This document shows positions 22,633 through 33,438 of a stretch of DNA of 64,000 nt, piece after piece. Origin of the DNA: Lumbricus terrestris. Taxonomy: Eukaryota; Annelida; Clitellata; Crassiclitellata; Lumbricidae. The stretch is taken from contig OX457053.1 in NCBI GenBank assembly GCA_949752735.1, forward strand, positions 7,765,543 to 7,829,542, read 5' to 3'. The notes below the pieces were generated by a model that did not search any database, had not been told where the DNA came from, and saw only the letters and a program-made list of their open reading frames with translations. The position numbers and the translations under genes are program-made. Position 1 is the first letter of the stretch, and every line of letters starts with the position of its first letter.

Positions 22633-22930
22633 TGATCGATGACCAAGATAGTAATAACAATAAGTAGGCATACGGTAGACCTATATATTCTTTATTCGAA
22701 CCAGCTGACAAAGTTATCCATAGCCTAATGGATGCCCGCTTAAGGTTAGTTATTAATATTTAGAAGGCCTACGTATTTATAATTCTGATCAAAAAGTCTT
22801 CCTCGTTAGAGGCATCTATTCAAATGCACATAATCATGTAGGCATCAGCTACTATCGGCAGTGTACGATCATGCAATACCCATTTCAAGCCTATCTTTCT
22901 GTCCAATACTCTTGAAAGACATGTTTCGTT

Positions 22931-23245
22931 CAGTGGCGGCGCCAGGAAGGGCTAGTGGTGCTAAGCCCCCCCCCTAAAAAGGCCATCCGGGGGCTAAGCC
23001 CTCACTAAAAAATGGCCATCCGGTTCCTGAAAATGAAATACATACATCATCCATGAGATTTCGACAAAAAATGACTAAAAAGGTCACCAAAAGTTTTGAC
23101 GGCTGAAAATGGAAAATTTCCATGAGATTTCGGACAAATGACTAAAAAAGGTCGTCAGATCTTTTTTGCGGACGAAAATGGATTTGTTTATTTCCTCCGC
23201 GAGGATTCAGCCCCCCCCCAAACTGAAATCCTGGCACCGCCACTG
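22931..23245. mobile_element. hAT-type MITE (CAGTGGCGGCGCC family)
   Basis: Inverted ends CAGTGGCGGCGCCAGG and CCTGGCACCGCCACTG are flanked by the perfect 8-bp duplication GTTTCGTT (22923-22930 and 23246-23253). Relative to 19106 and 6433 it is inserted in the opposite orientation. Confidence 0.92.
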
Positions 23246-23904
23246 GTTTCGTTGCAACTTTTCCTCTATATATCTTGGGCAGTCTTCCTCTCCCACAAGT
23301 CTGGTTATAGGGCTAACCACCCAGATAATAATTATATCAGAATTGAAAGAGAGGAGGGTGTCATGAAACGGAGTATCCCCCCTGAAAGCTATCCGGGGGG
23401 ATGAATTAATCTATCCCCCGGATGGAATTAACCGGTCTATACTATCCGGTGGGATAAACAATTCTATCCCCTTTTTTGAAAAATGCGCACAATAAATTTT
23501 TTTAGGCTGTAATGCAGTGTAATCAAAATTTTAAGTGACTCTAATTGTTTTAAGTGTCCTAAGCAATGCTCAGATAAAGGCAACTCGAATTTATTTAGTG
23601 ACTCTGAGTGTTCTTAAGTGTTTTAAATGTTTTAAGTGCTCTAAAAACAGGGCAAAACATATTATCTAGTAGGAATAAACATACCTGTTAGTGTCATTGT
23701 TCAAAACAAAGCAGATGAAAATTAATTTGCCCCAAAAAATAAACGCGGAAGCGGTTTTTTCGACTTTTTTTAATTTGGGGGGATACAATTAATACGGGGA
23801 TAATCTATTTCGTGACAAGGGCCGCTTCCGTGGAGTGAACCACTCCAAGGAAATGGTCCTCCTCTCTTTCAATTCAAATATATAATCTACTGTTGAGTGT
23901 TGAC
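23246..23904. other. Spacer, no gene seen
   Basis: AT-rich spacer with G-rich/C-rich runs near 23380-23470 (GGGGGGAT and ATCCCCC pairs) that look like the ends of another decayed MITE. I could not fix its boundaries. Confidence 0.3.
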
Positions 23905-24042
23905 AAGTCTCAGGTTGCTATTTTAGCTTTCTTCTACTTCTCCAGAGCCTTTGACAGGGTTGTACATGAAATTCTACTGCAACGCCTCCTGCGGACTCAA
24001 CGGTTCGCCTCCCAGTTCGGTTATGTAAATCCTACGTAGGCT
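23905..24042 (+). mobile_element. LINE reverse transcriptase fragment
   Basis: A short frame reads QVAILAFFYFSRAFDRVVHE then ILLQRLL before a stop. The FSRAFDRV piece corresponds to the conserved D.SKAFD.V block of LINE reverse transcriptases. It is a small broken relic. Confidence 0.7.
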
Positions 24043-24061
24043 ACCTGTCTGATCGCACCCC

Positions 24062-24268
24062 AACGTGGTGGCGTCGTTGCCTTGAAGCCGGATTGTTCGA
24101 GGTTCGAATCCACCTCGCCGCGTAAGAACCTTGGGCAAGTCCTTCACTCACAATTGCTCAGCGCTTCGGCGTGAAACTCCGATGCAGTGTCCGCTCTGCA
24201 TTCGGGAGCGCCTCTGAGTAGAGAGAGCTTGAAGGGCGCTATAACAAGTGCACATACAAACAAACATA
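24062..24268 (+). mobile_element. tRNA-derived SINE
   Basis: The tRNA-like head contains a box B match (GGTTCGAATCC) and, in the best copy at 26937, a box A match (TGGTGTAGTGG). The body reads GGGCAAGTCCTTCACTCAC, then GATGCAGTGTCCGCTC, and it ends GGCGCTATAACAAGTGCAC followed by ACATACAAAC repeats. Other copies are at 26937, 55968 and 59999. Confidence 0.85.
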
Positions 24269-24809
24269 CAAACAATGGCCGATCATCTCTGGTGACTAAA
24301 GGACTCGTTTTTTACATTCATGGCTGAACAACTTCACTGGCTCCCTCTCGCAGTCCGTAGCCTGTGTATATATACGATAATGATGGTCCTATAGAAAGTC
24401 CCAGTTAAAAGTTAAAAGTTAAAAGTTGAAAGAACAGATTCCGTTTGCGGGGCGACATCAGAGACTGACTGCTGTATACTTACAAGGTTACAAGTTGTGC
24501 TATGGGCCTATCTGTCGAGAACCTTCTACTTAGGCGATGTAAATAAACAGTAAAGTCCGAACAGTACAGTACTGTCTGAGCTCTACGCAAAGCTGTCCCT
24601 GATGACCAGATTATTTACCGACCTGGGTGCATCCATATAATTAAGATCCGTTCAGTTATGTCAAAGAGCGTCCGAGAATAAACTGGTGAACTGCTCTTTC
24701 GAGTTGCGCTTTAGAAATTTGGGATTTTTCATTACGATTTAGAATACGAAATCAGAACTTCTAAAGTAGACTACTCCACTGAGGGCAGGGGAGCTTCCAA
24801 GCTTCCACT

Positions 24810-25149
24810 CAAGGCCGTAGCTAGGGGGGTGTTTTGGGTGTTTGAACACCCCCCGAAATGAGAAAATGTAAAAATAATATGATGCATTTACTAGCACATA
24901 ATGTAAAAACTGCAGTTCTTACATTATGTAAATGCATCATATTATTATTATTGCACAGTGGGCAATGTATTTTTCGCCCATAACCCGCAGAAATTGCGAT
25001 TTTAGAAGAAAAAAGCATGAAATTCGATCGTTTCACGCCGCGGTGAGAGGTTTTCTGGCGAAAAATCCTACGAGAGCATTGTGATGACTAAAATAGGTCC
25101 GAAAATTTTGGTAAACACCCCCCGAAATCAAATCCTGGCTACGGCCTTG
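24810..25149. mobile_element. hAT-type MITE (CAAGGCCGTAGC family) with an internal hairpin
   Basis: Inverted ends CAAGGCCGTAGCTAGG and CCTGGCTACGGCCTTG are flanked by the perfect 8-bp duplication CTTCCACT (24802-24809 and 25150-25157). Inside, AATAATATGATGCATTTA (near 24873) pairs with TAAATGCATCATATTATT (near 24929), forming a second, internal inverted repeat. Confidence 0.92.
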
Positions 25150-25544
25150 CTTCCACTTACTTGAAACAGCTAAAGACAATTCCAAGCGCACAGTTCGAGA
25201 AGCGAGTGCCGCAGGCGTGCACTTGCAAACTGTATATGCATATCCGTGTGTGTTGATAAATTATATTTAATTATGCAAGAGTAAGTCCTGCATTCTTTTT
25301 CTTTGTGATTCATCATACATCGAATGTAACTCTTCACGTTTAACAGAACAATTACTGCATGCTTGCACCAGTTTGCGATAATTGGGAAACAACTAGAAAT
25401 AGGCGTTGGGTTTGTCCCATGGTTTCAATCTACGTCAGAGATAGATATTGGTTAATATTGGTTAGATGAGCAGCCTTCATTCAGTGCCGGTTGTTGTTCC
25501 GGTTGTTTCTTGTGGTTACTTCTCTGTCAACAACATCATCATCA

Positions 25545-26016
<472 letters not shown>

Positions 26017-26204
26017 CAGCATAAATAACAATCTTCGTTTTAATTTCGAGCAAAACGCAGTGTTATAAATTATAATTTTGATTACAATATCATTATTCAC
26101 AGTATTAATGGGCGATTGCAAGTTTTTACAGAAGTCGAATTCAACTGTTTTTTGGCAGCCATGCAGGTTCCTACTACTCATCTTACCGAATGGAATACTG
26201 AGTC

Positions 26205-26475
<271 letters not shown>

Positions 26476-26936
26476 TTGTTACTCTAGGAATGATGTCAGC
26501 TGTTGACTGTGGCTTGGAATTAGTTGAGTTGACTCGTGTGCCTGAATTATACATGTAGTCTTCCTATCAAGGGTGACACTTTGTTGTCAGTAAAAACCTA
26601 TAAATAAAGAATTTTCTAAATGGGGGGGGCATGGCCATTTTGGCCCCCCCCCTCGATCCGCCCTTGTTGACGATGACGATGACGACGACGATGACAAACC
26701 ACGCACCTTTTCCAACGCCTCTCAATTTGTATGCAAAGATTTAACGCAGTTGCATTTCGAGGCACATTCACACAGTTGTTCTGTGATGAGGGCCGTTAGC
26801 TCATGAACAAAGAACTTTTTGTGCTGTTTCTTGTAAAACATGTTTAATAAATGATTGATAACAACAACAAAATAAATTTTAAAAATAATAATAATAATAA
26901 ATTTTGAGGTGTACCTAAAACACTTCCATTTCTTTG

Positions 26937-27145
26937 TGGGGCGCGGTGGTGTAGTGGTGGCGTCGTTGCCTTAAAACCGGAAGGTTCGAGGTTCGAATCC
27001 ACCTCGCCGCCTAGGGACCTTGGGCAAGTCCTTCATTCACAATTGCTCAGCGCTTCGGCGCGAAACTCCGATGCAGTGTCCGCTCTGCATTCGGGAGCGC
27101 CTCTGAGTAGCTAGAGCCTGAAGGGGCGCTATAACAAGTGCACAT
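26937..27145 (+). mobile_element. tRNA-derived SINE, tail cut by an LTR element
   Basis: This is the best-preserved SINE copy: box A-like TGGTGTAGTGG at about 26947 and box B GGTTCGAATCC at about 26990. It runs to GTGCACAT, where the LTR element inserted. The missing ACAAACAAAC tail continues after the element at 29755, so SINE and tail were once continuous. Confidence 0.9.
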
Positions 27146-27593
27146 TGTTGGGTTCACTTGCTCTAGTCTAGAAGATGATGAGTAATACTCAGGTCCGTAA
27201 TGTAAAATAACATCGATTTATTCAATAACAGAGCAGTCTGACAAGAAGTAGGTTAACGTTACCCAAAGCTGACATGAAGTACGACCGATACAGCTGATTC
27301 GACAGAGCTGACGTGAAGACACACCAGGCTAACGGAGCCCAAAGGAAGACGGATGTAGGCCAGTTCACCAACGAGGTGGGACGGCAATCGAAGAAGACAA
27401 ACGTCGTAGAACACGAACCACACGCCACGCTCAACAGGAGTCGAACACACACCACAGAGTAGACCCACGACAAGAAGCAAGCCCCCACAGTAGTAGCCCT
27501 TTAAATAGGCCCTGCCCTTCCCTCAACTCCCACATAGTCAAGGAGAGTCCAAGTAAGGAAGCCCAGAGGGGTAATAGGTAGCTAACACTCACA
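27146..27593 (-). repeat. 3' long terminal repeat
   Basis: The downstream LTR in the minus-strand sense. It differs from the other LTR mainly by about 10 extra bases (AAGAAGCAAG-like) near 27471-27481. Near-identity of the two LTRs points to a young insertion. Confidence 0.93.
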
Positions 27594-27807
27594 TACCCCC
27601 CCACCAGAACATGAGGAGTCCAACGGGGACGACGAACTATACGAACAATGCTACGCCTAAATGCAAAATCACTCAGTACAAGCCATTACACGTACTAAGC
27701 AATTCAGCAAGACTTAACTAAATAATGCATCGCACTCATAAATAACGTAAGAGTCCGATATAATCATGATCTGAATACACAAACTTCATATAACCCAAAT
27801 CATCAGT

Positions 27808-28983
27808 TCACACGTAATCACGATATATATACACACACATCAATAGTTCAAATGTCCAAAAAACTATATCTGAAACACAAGAAAAAAATTTGGACACCAA
27901 CTGGTGTATCAAAAATGAACCAAAATGTATAATGGTCATCGGCCCCTGCTTGTATAACACTGCATATTCATCCGCTAAACGTGCAGCACTTGCAACAGTA
28001 TCAGGACTCTTATCTATCAGCCACCTGTGTACTTCAATAGGTAACGCTTGTACAAACTGCTCCATGAGAATTACCTCTTTAAATTTTGCTAACTCCTCCC
28101 ACGAGTTTGTACCCTCAATCCATCTCTGAAAAGGACTCTGCAGTCGAAATGCATAATTCGCATACGTTTCCCTCGGTTCTTTTCGCAACCCCCGAAATTT
28201 CTTTCGATAAAATTCCGGAATACGTTCGTACGCCGTCAATAGCGCACTCTTCACAATATCATATTGGACGCACTCCTCCAACGATAAAGCCGCAAAAACT
28301 TTCGCCGCCTTCCCCGACAACTGTGGCTGTAGAAGGGACGACCATTTTCCCATCGGAATTTGATGCAACGTCATTGCTTGCTCAAACGCCGCAAAATAAT
28401 GTTCGATATCGGCCGAATCAAATTTTGGCACAAATTTCAGAGCTGCCCCAAAACGCAAATCCTCATTTCCATGCGCTGGTCGTTCGACAGCACCACCTCC
28501 TTCTATTCTCCGTCCGTCCATTTCTAATCTCTGCTTCTCCAATTCCATATTCATTCGTTTCTCCTCCATGTCAAATCTCCTTTTCGTCTCCTCTGCTTCA
28601 ATCCTCAATTTATTCTCCTCTCTCTCTGCTTCAATCCTCCATTTATTCTCCTCTGCTGCAATCTTCAATTTATTCTCCTCTGCTTCAATCTGCATTTTCT
28701 TCTCCTCGAATCTCATTCGCTCCTTCTCTCTCTCCCACTCTCTGTCCTCTTTTAAGTGCAAGCGCTCTAACTCGGCCTCCTCTTTCTTCGCCTGTGCCTT
28801 AAGTTTCCAAGCTGCACTACCCAATTTCGGTGACAATGGTTTCATAGCCATTCTCCTCACCTGTGACCTAGACACGTCCTCCACTTCCTCACCATATGTC
28901 TCACTCACCAGTCGAAGTGTGTCACTTGGTATGTCTCTGACATCCCCAAATTCAGGAATTAACTCCTCCTCTAACGACGCCAT
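27808..28983 (-). CDS. Gag of a Gypsy-type LTR retrotransposon
   Basis: A 391-codon frame encodes a structural particle protein. Residues about 60-170 form a charged coiled coil with repeated EAEENKLKI-like units. Residues about 180-345 carry the retrotransposon gag/SCAN-like core: FVPKFDSADIEHYFAAFEQ, KWSSLLQPQLSGKAAKVFAA, a YRKKFRGLRK block, FKEVILMEQFVQALP and SAARLADEYAVLYKQ. The last roughly 45 residues after this core are hydrophobic and match no gag part. The frame probably runs into unrelated sequence at a deletion junction, because no zinc-knuckle or protease follows. The start Met is about 330 bases inside the 5' LTR, as expected for gag. Confidence 0.92.
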   Translation of the reverse strand: MASLEEELIPEFGDVRDIPSDTLRLVSETYGEEVEDVSRSQVRRMAMKPLSPKLGSAAWKLKAQAKKEEAELERLHLKEDREWEREKERMRFEEKKMQIEAEENKLKIAAEENKWRIEAEREENKLRIEAEETKRRFDMEEKRMNMELEKQRLEMDGRRIEGGGAVERPAHGNEDLRFGAALKFVPKFDSADIEHYFAAFEQAMTLHQIPMGKWSSLLQPQLSGKAAKVFAALSLEECVQYDIVKSALLTAYERIPEFYRKKFRGLRKEPRETYANYAFRLQSPFQRWIEGTNSWEELAKFKEVILMEQFVQALPIEVHRWLIDKSPDTVASAARLADEYAVLYKQGPMTIIHFGSFLIHQLVSKFFSCVSDIVFWTFELLMCVYIYRDYV

Positions 28984-29312
28984 TTTACCTCTACGCCCTG
29001 TCGACTATTCGACGTGCAGACCAACGCACAGCGCAAAAAATTCACCCACGACAGCTCACTTCAAAACTGTCTCGACCAAATTTACAAAACTCGCAAAACT
29101 CAATGTCGCAAAACGTCGAAATTTCCCGCACTAATTTTCCCGACCTAATTCGCCAAAAACAACAACCATTGACCTGTCTTCACGGCCAACCACCATATAA
29201 CACTTTTCCAACGGAATTACCACCGTACTATTCGCTAAATTTCACGGAAACAACGCCCCTTTTTTGACGCAAATTTCAAATTATCGTGAAAAAAATCCCG
29301 AGAGACCCCATC

Positions 29313-29750
29313 TGTTGGGTTCACTTGCTCTAGTCTAGAAGATGATGAGTAATACTCAGGTCCGTAATGTAAAATAACATCGATTTATTCAATAACAGAG
29401 CAGTCTGACAAGAAGTAGGTTAACGTTACCCAAAGCTGACATGAAGTACGACCGATACAGCTGATTCGACAGAGCTGACGTGAAGACACACCAGGCTAAC
29501 GGAGCCCAAAGGAAGACGGATGTAGGCCAGTTCACCAACGAGGTGGGACGGCAATCGAAGAAGACAAACGTCGTAGAACACGAACCACACGCCACGCTCA
29601 ACAGGAGTCGAACACACACCACAGAGTAGACCCACGAACCCCCACAGTAGTAGCCCTTTAAATAGGCCCTGCCCTTCCCTCAACTCCCACATAGTCAAGG
29701 AGAGTCCAAGTAAGGAAGCCCAGAGGGGTAATAGGTAGCTAACACTCACA
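29313..29750 (-). repeat. 5' long terminal repeat
   Basis: The upstream LTR in the minus-strand sense. It should hold the promoter for gag; no clear TATA box was identified. It is followed on the minus strand by the primer-binding-like TGGGGTCTCTCGGGATT. Confidence 0.93.
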
Positions 29751-30278
29751 ACATACAAACAAACAAACTTCCATAAATACGACCTTGGGGCAGCAATGAG
29801 AATAATAGCCTAATTATAGGCTACCTACAGCGGAAATAGGGCATATACAGTGATCATTCGACAAAGATGTTAAGTAATTTAAGTCATCGAACCTTATCTA
29901 ACACAATATAGATTATAACAATAATTATATCGCCCATATCATCATTATTTACAGAGACATTCATCGATGCTCACTTCAAATCAAATCACAGACTGTAAAC
30001 TCCTAATCAAAATGCAGAAGCCAAGAAAACATCAACGGAAGAAAAGAAGAAGTCGGACGAATAGAACGTTGGAAAGCAAGTGGAAGGAGATGGGACAAAA
30101 GTTCAAACAGTGAAGGGTAATAGAGAAAACATTTAGGCAAACAGAACTATGGAAGAAGAAGAGAAGGAGAACATGCAAAAGCAGAAGCATTCGTCTGATC
30201 GATGATATCATGATGTAGGCCTACATCACGATACTCATCATCATCATCACACCACATGGCGATTTTATCAACTGCAGT
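29751..30278. other. Spacer with a SINE tail and an inverted fragment of a 121-bp repeat
   Basis: It begins with the ACAAACAAAC tail of the SINE split by the LTR element. At about 29826-29870 there is a diverged inverse copy of the end of the 121-bp repeat found at 32640 and 33313 (AGCGGAAATA, then CAGTGATCATT, then ACAAAGATGTT). No gene is seen. Confidence 0.5.
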
Positions 30279-31783
30279 CAGTGCTTAAAGTGTGGAAAAA
30301 TAAGTGCCTGCATGACGCACCTTACCTTTCCAAAAGAAGTGCCTGGAGGCCCCTTGTCTTTCCAGTCATTGCTGGCCAATAAGTGGCAGGACGGCATTCA
30401 GATTGTAAAATAAGTGCATGGACGCCGTCCATGACCGACCAGCCACACTTTAAGGCAGTGTCTCGCAAACTTTTTTAACTCCCGGCACACTCAGCAGATA
30501 AATTTTGCATCGCGGCACACCAATTAAAATTTATTACAATTGCAAAGCCAACGGCAATAATTACAGTTTGTCATATTTTTAGCATGTCACTTTAGTATAG
30601 CTCTAGCAATAGCGAAACTAGAGCACATTTTTCATTGAATAATCATCACTAATGCGAAGAATGAGCTTGTTTACGAGAGCATATTAATTCAAGACGCGGT
30701 TCGATAGCTGACAAGCAGACACGCATTTCATCATCCACCATCTGTAGTCGCTCTCGTTTTTTCGATTTCATTTCTGTTAGAACAGAAAATCCAACTTCGC
30801 AGAGGTAAGACGATCCAAACGGCAGCAAACACTTGATTGCTTTCGTGCTCAAGTCTGGATATTGGCTAAGAAGTGAGATTCAAAAGGCTAACAACTTACT
30901 GTTGATCAGCGAAAGAGCCTCTGTGAACCAGATCGTTCTTAAGATCGATGAGACTCTCTTCTTCAGCCATCGTTAGGCCGGTACATTCGTGATTTACGAA
31001 TGGATTGATGACCCATTCATACTCTTTTTGTCTCCAGTGAAGGAAAGTATTTGGCGAATGCTAACGCGAGATTTTCCAGCGTCTCTCTATTTTTTCCAAT
31101 TAGCATGCTCTTGTGTGGAGAAGCATCGATACCTGGAAAACAGTCAAGGTGTGAATTGCTTGTATTCTTAATCCACAGTTGTAACTTTTCGCTGAATGCC
31201 TTAAGTTTCCCTGTGATTGTGATTATGTTTTCTTTTGCGCCTTGAAGACTCAAATTTAAGGTGTTCAACCTTTCGAAAAGGTCGTTGAGGAATGTCACTT
31301 CAAGCCACCAAATTTCGTCGTGAAGAAATTCAAAACCAAAAGTCACAGTATCAGTAATAAAGGAAACGATTTCAGTTCGCAGAACGAGGACACGTGCGAG
31401 CACTTTTCCTTTCGAAAGCCACCGTACGTCTGTATGATATAGCAGACACTTGAACACAGAACGAGTTAACTATGTAGTCTATGTTTGTATCTCCATAATA
31501 ATGACGTCGAGAAGAGTAAATAACATAGAGTAGAATCAGTAGAACAACGTCACTAGAGTTTTTACTTTGATCACTTGACATCGAATAACTGAGGAGAAAC
31601 TATTCTTAAACATAAAAACATTGGGAAGTCGAAAATTGTATTTATCATATTTATGAAATAATTTCTTCTAAAGTCAATTAAAAGACTACAAATTTTAGGT
31701 TTCTCTCGCGGCACACCTGAAATCTCACGCGGCACACTAGTGTGCCGCGGCACACAGTTTGCGATACACTGCTTTAAGGCCTG
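30279..31783. mobile_element. hAT-type MITE (CAGTGCTTAAAGTGTGG family), interrupted
   Basis: The left end is CAGTGCTTAAAGTGTGG; the right end CCACACTTTAAGG is interrupted two bases from the terminus by a larger hAT element (30456-31771) and resumes as CTTTAAGGCCTG. The outer flanks are ACTGCAGT (30271-30278) and ACTGCAGC (31784-31791), seven of eight matching. Sisters are at 7584 and 12582. Confidence 0.88.
30456..31771 (-). mobile_element. hAT transposon with decayed transposase, inserted in a MITE
   Basis: Ends CAGTGTCTCGCAAACTTTT and CAGTTTGCGATACACTG (inverse) are flanked by the perfect 8-bp duplication CTTTAAGG (30448-30455 and 31772-31779). On the minus strand two frames resemble hAT transposases of the ZBED5/FAM200 type. 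One is 31457-31017, with DVRWLSKGKVLARV, FEFLHDEIWW and KAFSEKLQLWI. The other is 30852-30649, with LLPFGSSYLCEVGFSVLTEM, then RVCLSAIEPRLE, the C-terminal dimerisation region. The N-terminal BED finger and the catalytic start are missing and the frames are disconnected, so it is a dead, internally shortened copy. It is the only hAT transposase coding region in the window, but its ends differ from those of the MITEs. Confidence 0.88.
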
Positions 31784-32003
31784 ACTGCAGCCAATAGAGA
31801 TACATATCGGAGACGCCTCATATTCAGAGAAACTCAAACAAACCTATAGGTGCTTCCCCGAGAGTCGGTCAACTGGATCGTCTTTGTCGCTCCTCTCCGG
31901 AATTGCAGTCATCCTTCGAGTAGACGGTCGAGTACCTCCGGAAACAGGTCCGGGCCAACAGCCAGCGCCAGATGCCAGGGCCGACCGAGCTGACAGGCGG
32001 CCA
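31784..32003. other. Spacer, no gene seen
   Basis: GC-richer stretch leading into a tandem repeat. Open frames of 60-100 codons on both strands overlap each other, with no family resemblance. Confidence 0.3.
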
Positions 32004-32130
32004 GAACGGACGGTGCCAAAACTGCCGGACAAGTCTCTGGCCGCCACCAGGACGGACGGTGCCAAAACTGCCGGACAAGTCGCTGGTCGCCAGGACCGAC
32101 GGTGCCAAAACTGCCGGACAAGTCTCTGGC
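32004..32130. repeat. Short GC-rich tandem repeat, three units
   Basis: Three units of about 36-45 bp share the core GGTGCCAAAACTGCCGGACA followed by AGTCTCTGG or AGTCGCTGG. The repeat keeps several frames open on both strands. Whether it is coding cannot be told. Confidence 0.9.
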
Positions 32131-32519
32131 CTCTGTAATTTATCAACAAGCTCACGTTCTATAACTTCTATGCATTTAAGTAGCGCCTTAAGCGAGCTCT
32201 TTATAGGTTGATAAAATATAGGCTAGTAGGAAATGCAACGTCTATGAAAAGAATCGCAGAATCATTCTTGCACACTTTCGAATATCCTAGTGACCAGCGT
32301 TGGCAATCCATTTTCAAATTGAAATGATGAGAGACTTTCAACAACCGAATAATGACTAAAAACTATACACAGGATTATAGTAAGCTAAGTAGGACAAGAA
32401 TCTAAGAGACCGATAGACCCAGTGGAAGACTACTGGTAAATATAGACGACAAACGGATTGAAACGGTGAGATAAGTAGCCTAAATTTGCATTTACAGTTT
32501 ATAAGAGGAGTGGTTAAGA

Positions 32520-33090
32520 ACTTACAGCTGTTGCCCCGATGTCGCTCGTCATTCCAGCCACGGATGTAGAATCTTCATGATCTCCGACGACGATAGTGAA
32601 TGGTAACATCACCCCAACTACACAACACACCAGAGACGTTTAGCATAGCAATAATTATGGTAGGCCTATCATAGGATGCAACAAGATATCTATGAATTAC
32701 TTAATAATTATTGACTTAACTATAACATCTTTGTAAAATGATCACTGTATTTCCGCTTTAGGGATATTTCCATAAGAACCTTCTAGATATCCTTACGCTA
32801 GTGGTGCAACAAGAGCAGTTGGAACTCCAGCACTGCTCGTGCTTTAGCAGTGCCAGTCCCAAGCCTGGAGAAAGGAGGAGGGGACACCAGTCATCCCTTA
32901 TGCCACTAAACAGCAACAACTTCTTAGTTGCACCATAATTATTCGACAGATATCGTTCCAGTCGCAAGAAGCGCCACCTTCCGATTGATGACGATTCGGT
33001 TCCTTCTTGCCATCTACGAAGATCTTGAAAGAAAATGCTTCAGCGATCGCTGCACCGACAACGGAAAGCAACAAACAGATTAACAAGACT
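32520..33090 (-). other. Two possible unassigned exons between direct repeats
   Basis: On the minus strand a block ending near 32524 reads VMLPFTIVVGDHEDSTS and leads to a GTAAG-like donor at about 32526-32521. A second block at about 33057-32940 follows a pyrimidine-rich CAG and reads AIAEAFSFKIFVDGKKEPN. Neither matches a family I know and they are not linked to any gene here. They could be fragments of a host gene, or chance. Confidence 0.22.
32640..32760. repeat. 121-bp direct repeat, copy 1
   Basis: This is identical by eye, or nearly so, to 33313-33433. It runs from TTAGCATAGCAATAATTATG to GTATTTCCGCTTTA. The two copies flank a 552-bp segment. A diverged inverse fragment lies at 29826-29870, so this is part of a dispersed repeat family. 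Confidence 0.9.
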
Positions 33091-33312
33091 CTGATTAATG
33101 TAGGCCTACAGCTAGTGCTTCGATCTCAAGCTTTTTAGTGTTGCAAACCCTCTTTACGAATCGCTACGATGACTGAATGGAAAACATTTCTGCCATCGGT
33201 CCACTGAAAAGCGGCCAGGGCAGATATAGGCCTAAAAGCCGCCTAATCTACAAAAGCCACTGCAGTAGTCTAACAGTTCGACGAGACTGTGTCACCTAAT
33301 TTAGTTCTAGTA

Positions 33313-33433
33313 TTAGCATAGCAATAATTATGGTAGGCCTATCATAGGATGCAACAAGATATCTATGAATTACTTAATAATTATTGACTTAACTATAACA
33401 TCTTTGTAAAATGATCACTGTATTTCCGCTTTA
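33313..33433. repeat. 121-bp direct repeat, copy 2
   Basis: Partner of 32640-32760. It lies immediately before the reading frame of the LINE reverse transcriptase at 33439. Confidence 0.9.
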
Positions 33434-33438
33434 ATCAT

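Larger units (their letters stand above)
27146..29750 (-). mobile_element. LTR retrotransposon with gag but no pol (TR-GAG type)
   Basis: Two direct terminal repeats lie at 27146-27593 (448 bp) and 29313-29750 (438 bp). They begin TGTTGGGTTC and end ACTCACA on the plus strand (TG...CA ends). They are nearly identical apart from a roughly 10-bp indel near 27470. The flanks carry a 4-bp duplication ACAT (27142-27145 and 29751-29754). Read on the minus strand, a G-rich polypurine tract sits directly before the 3' LTR (27594-27607). A primer-binding-like TGGGGTCTCTCGGGATT lies two bases after the 5' LTR (about 29310-29294). The only coding region is a Gypsy-type gag. There is no protease, reverse transcriptase or integrase, so movement would need enzymes from a relative. 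Confidence 0.93.

Noticed and set aside
22339..22711. Open frames of poly-Ser, poly-His, poly-Ile and poly-Met on both strands
   Set aside because: They are readings of the trinucleotide array in different frames. Equal openness on both strands and the lack of any non-repeat homology argue against coding.
24062..24268. Possible tRNA genes at the A/B-box matches (also near 26947, 56000 and 60013)
   Set aside because: The tRNA-like heads lack a complete cloverleaf, and all carry the same non-tRNA body and tail, so they are SINE copies.
26615..26670. MITE end GGATCCGCCCTTG-like near a G/C-rich run
   Set aside because: Only one terminus is visible; no partner end or target duplication was found.
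28086..28802. 238-codon plus-strand open frame
   Set aside because: It is the complement of the gag coiled-coil region, which is purine-rich and low in antisense stops; it has no family motifs of its own.
32898..33086. Possible small secreted protein with a signal-peptide-like start
   Set aside because: The frame opens on TTG rather than ATG and has a short, unsupported body; kept only as a low-confidence unassigned exon.
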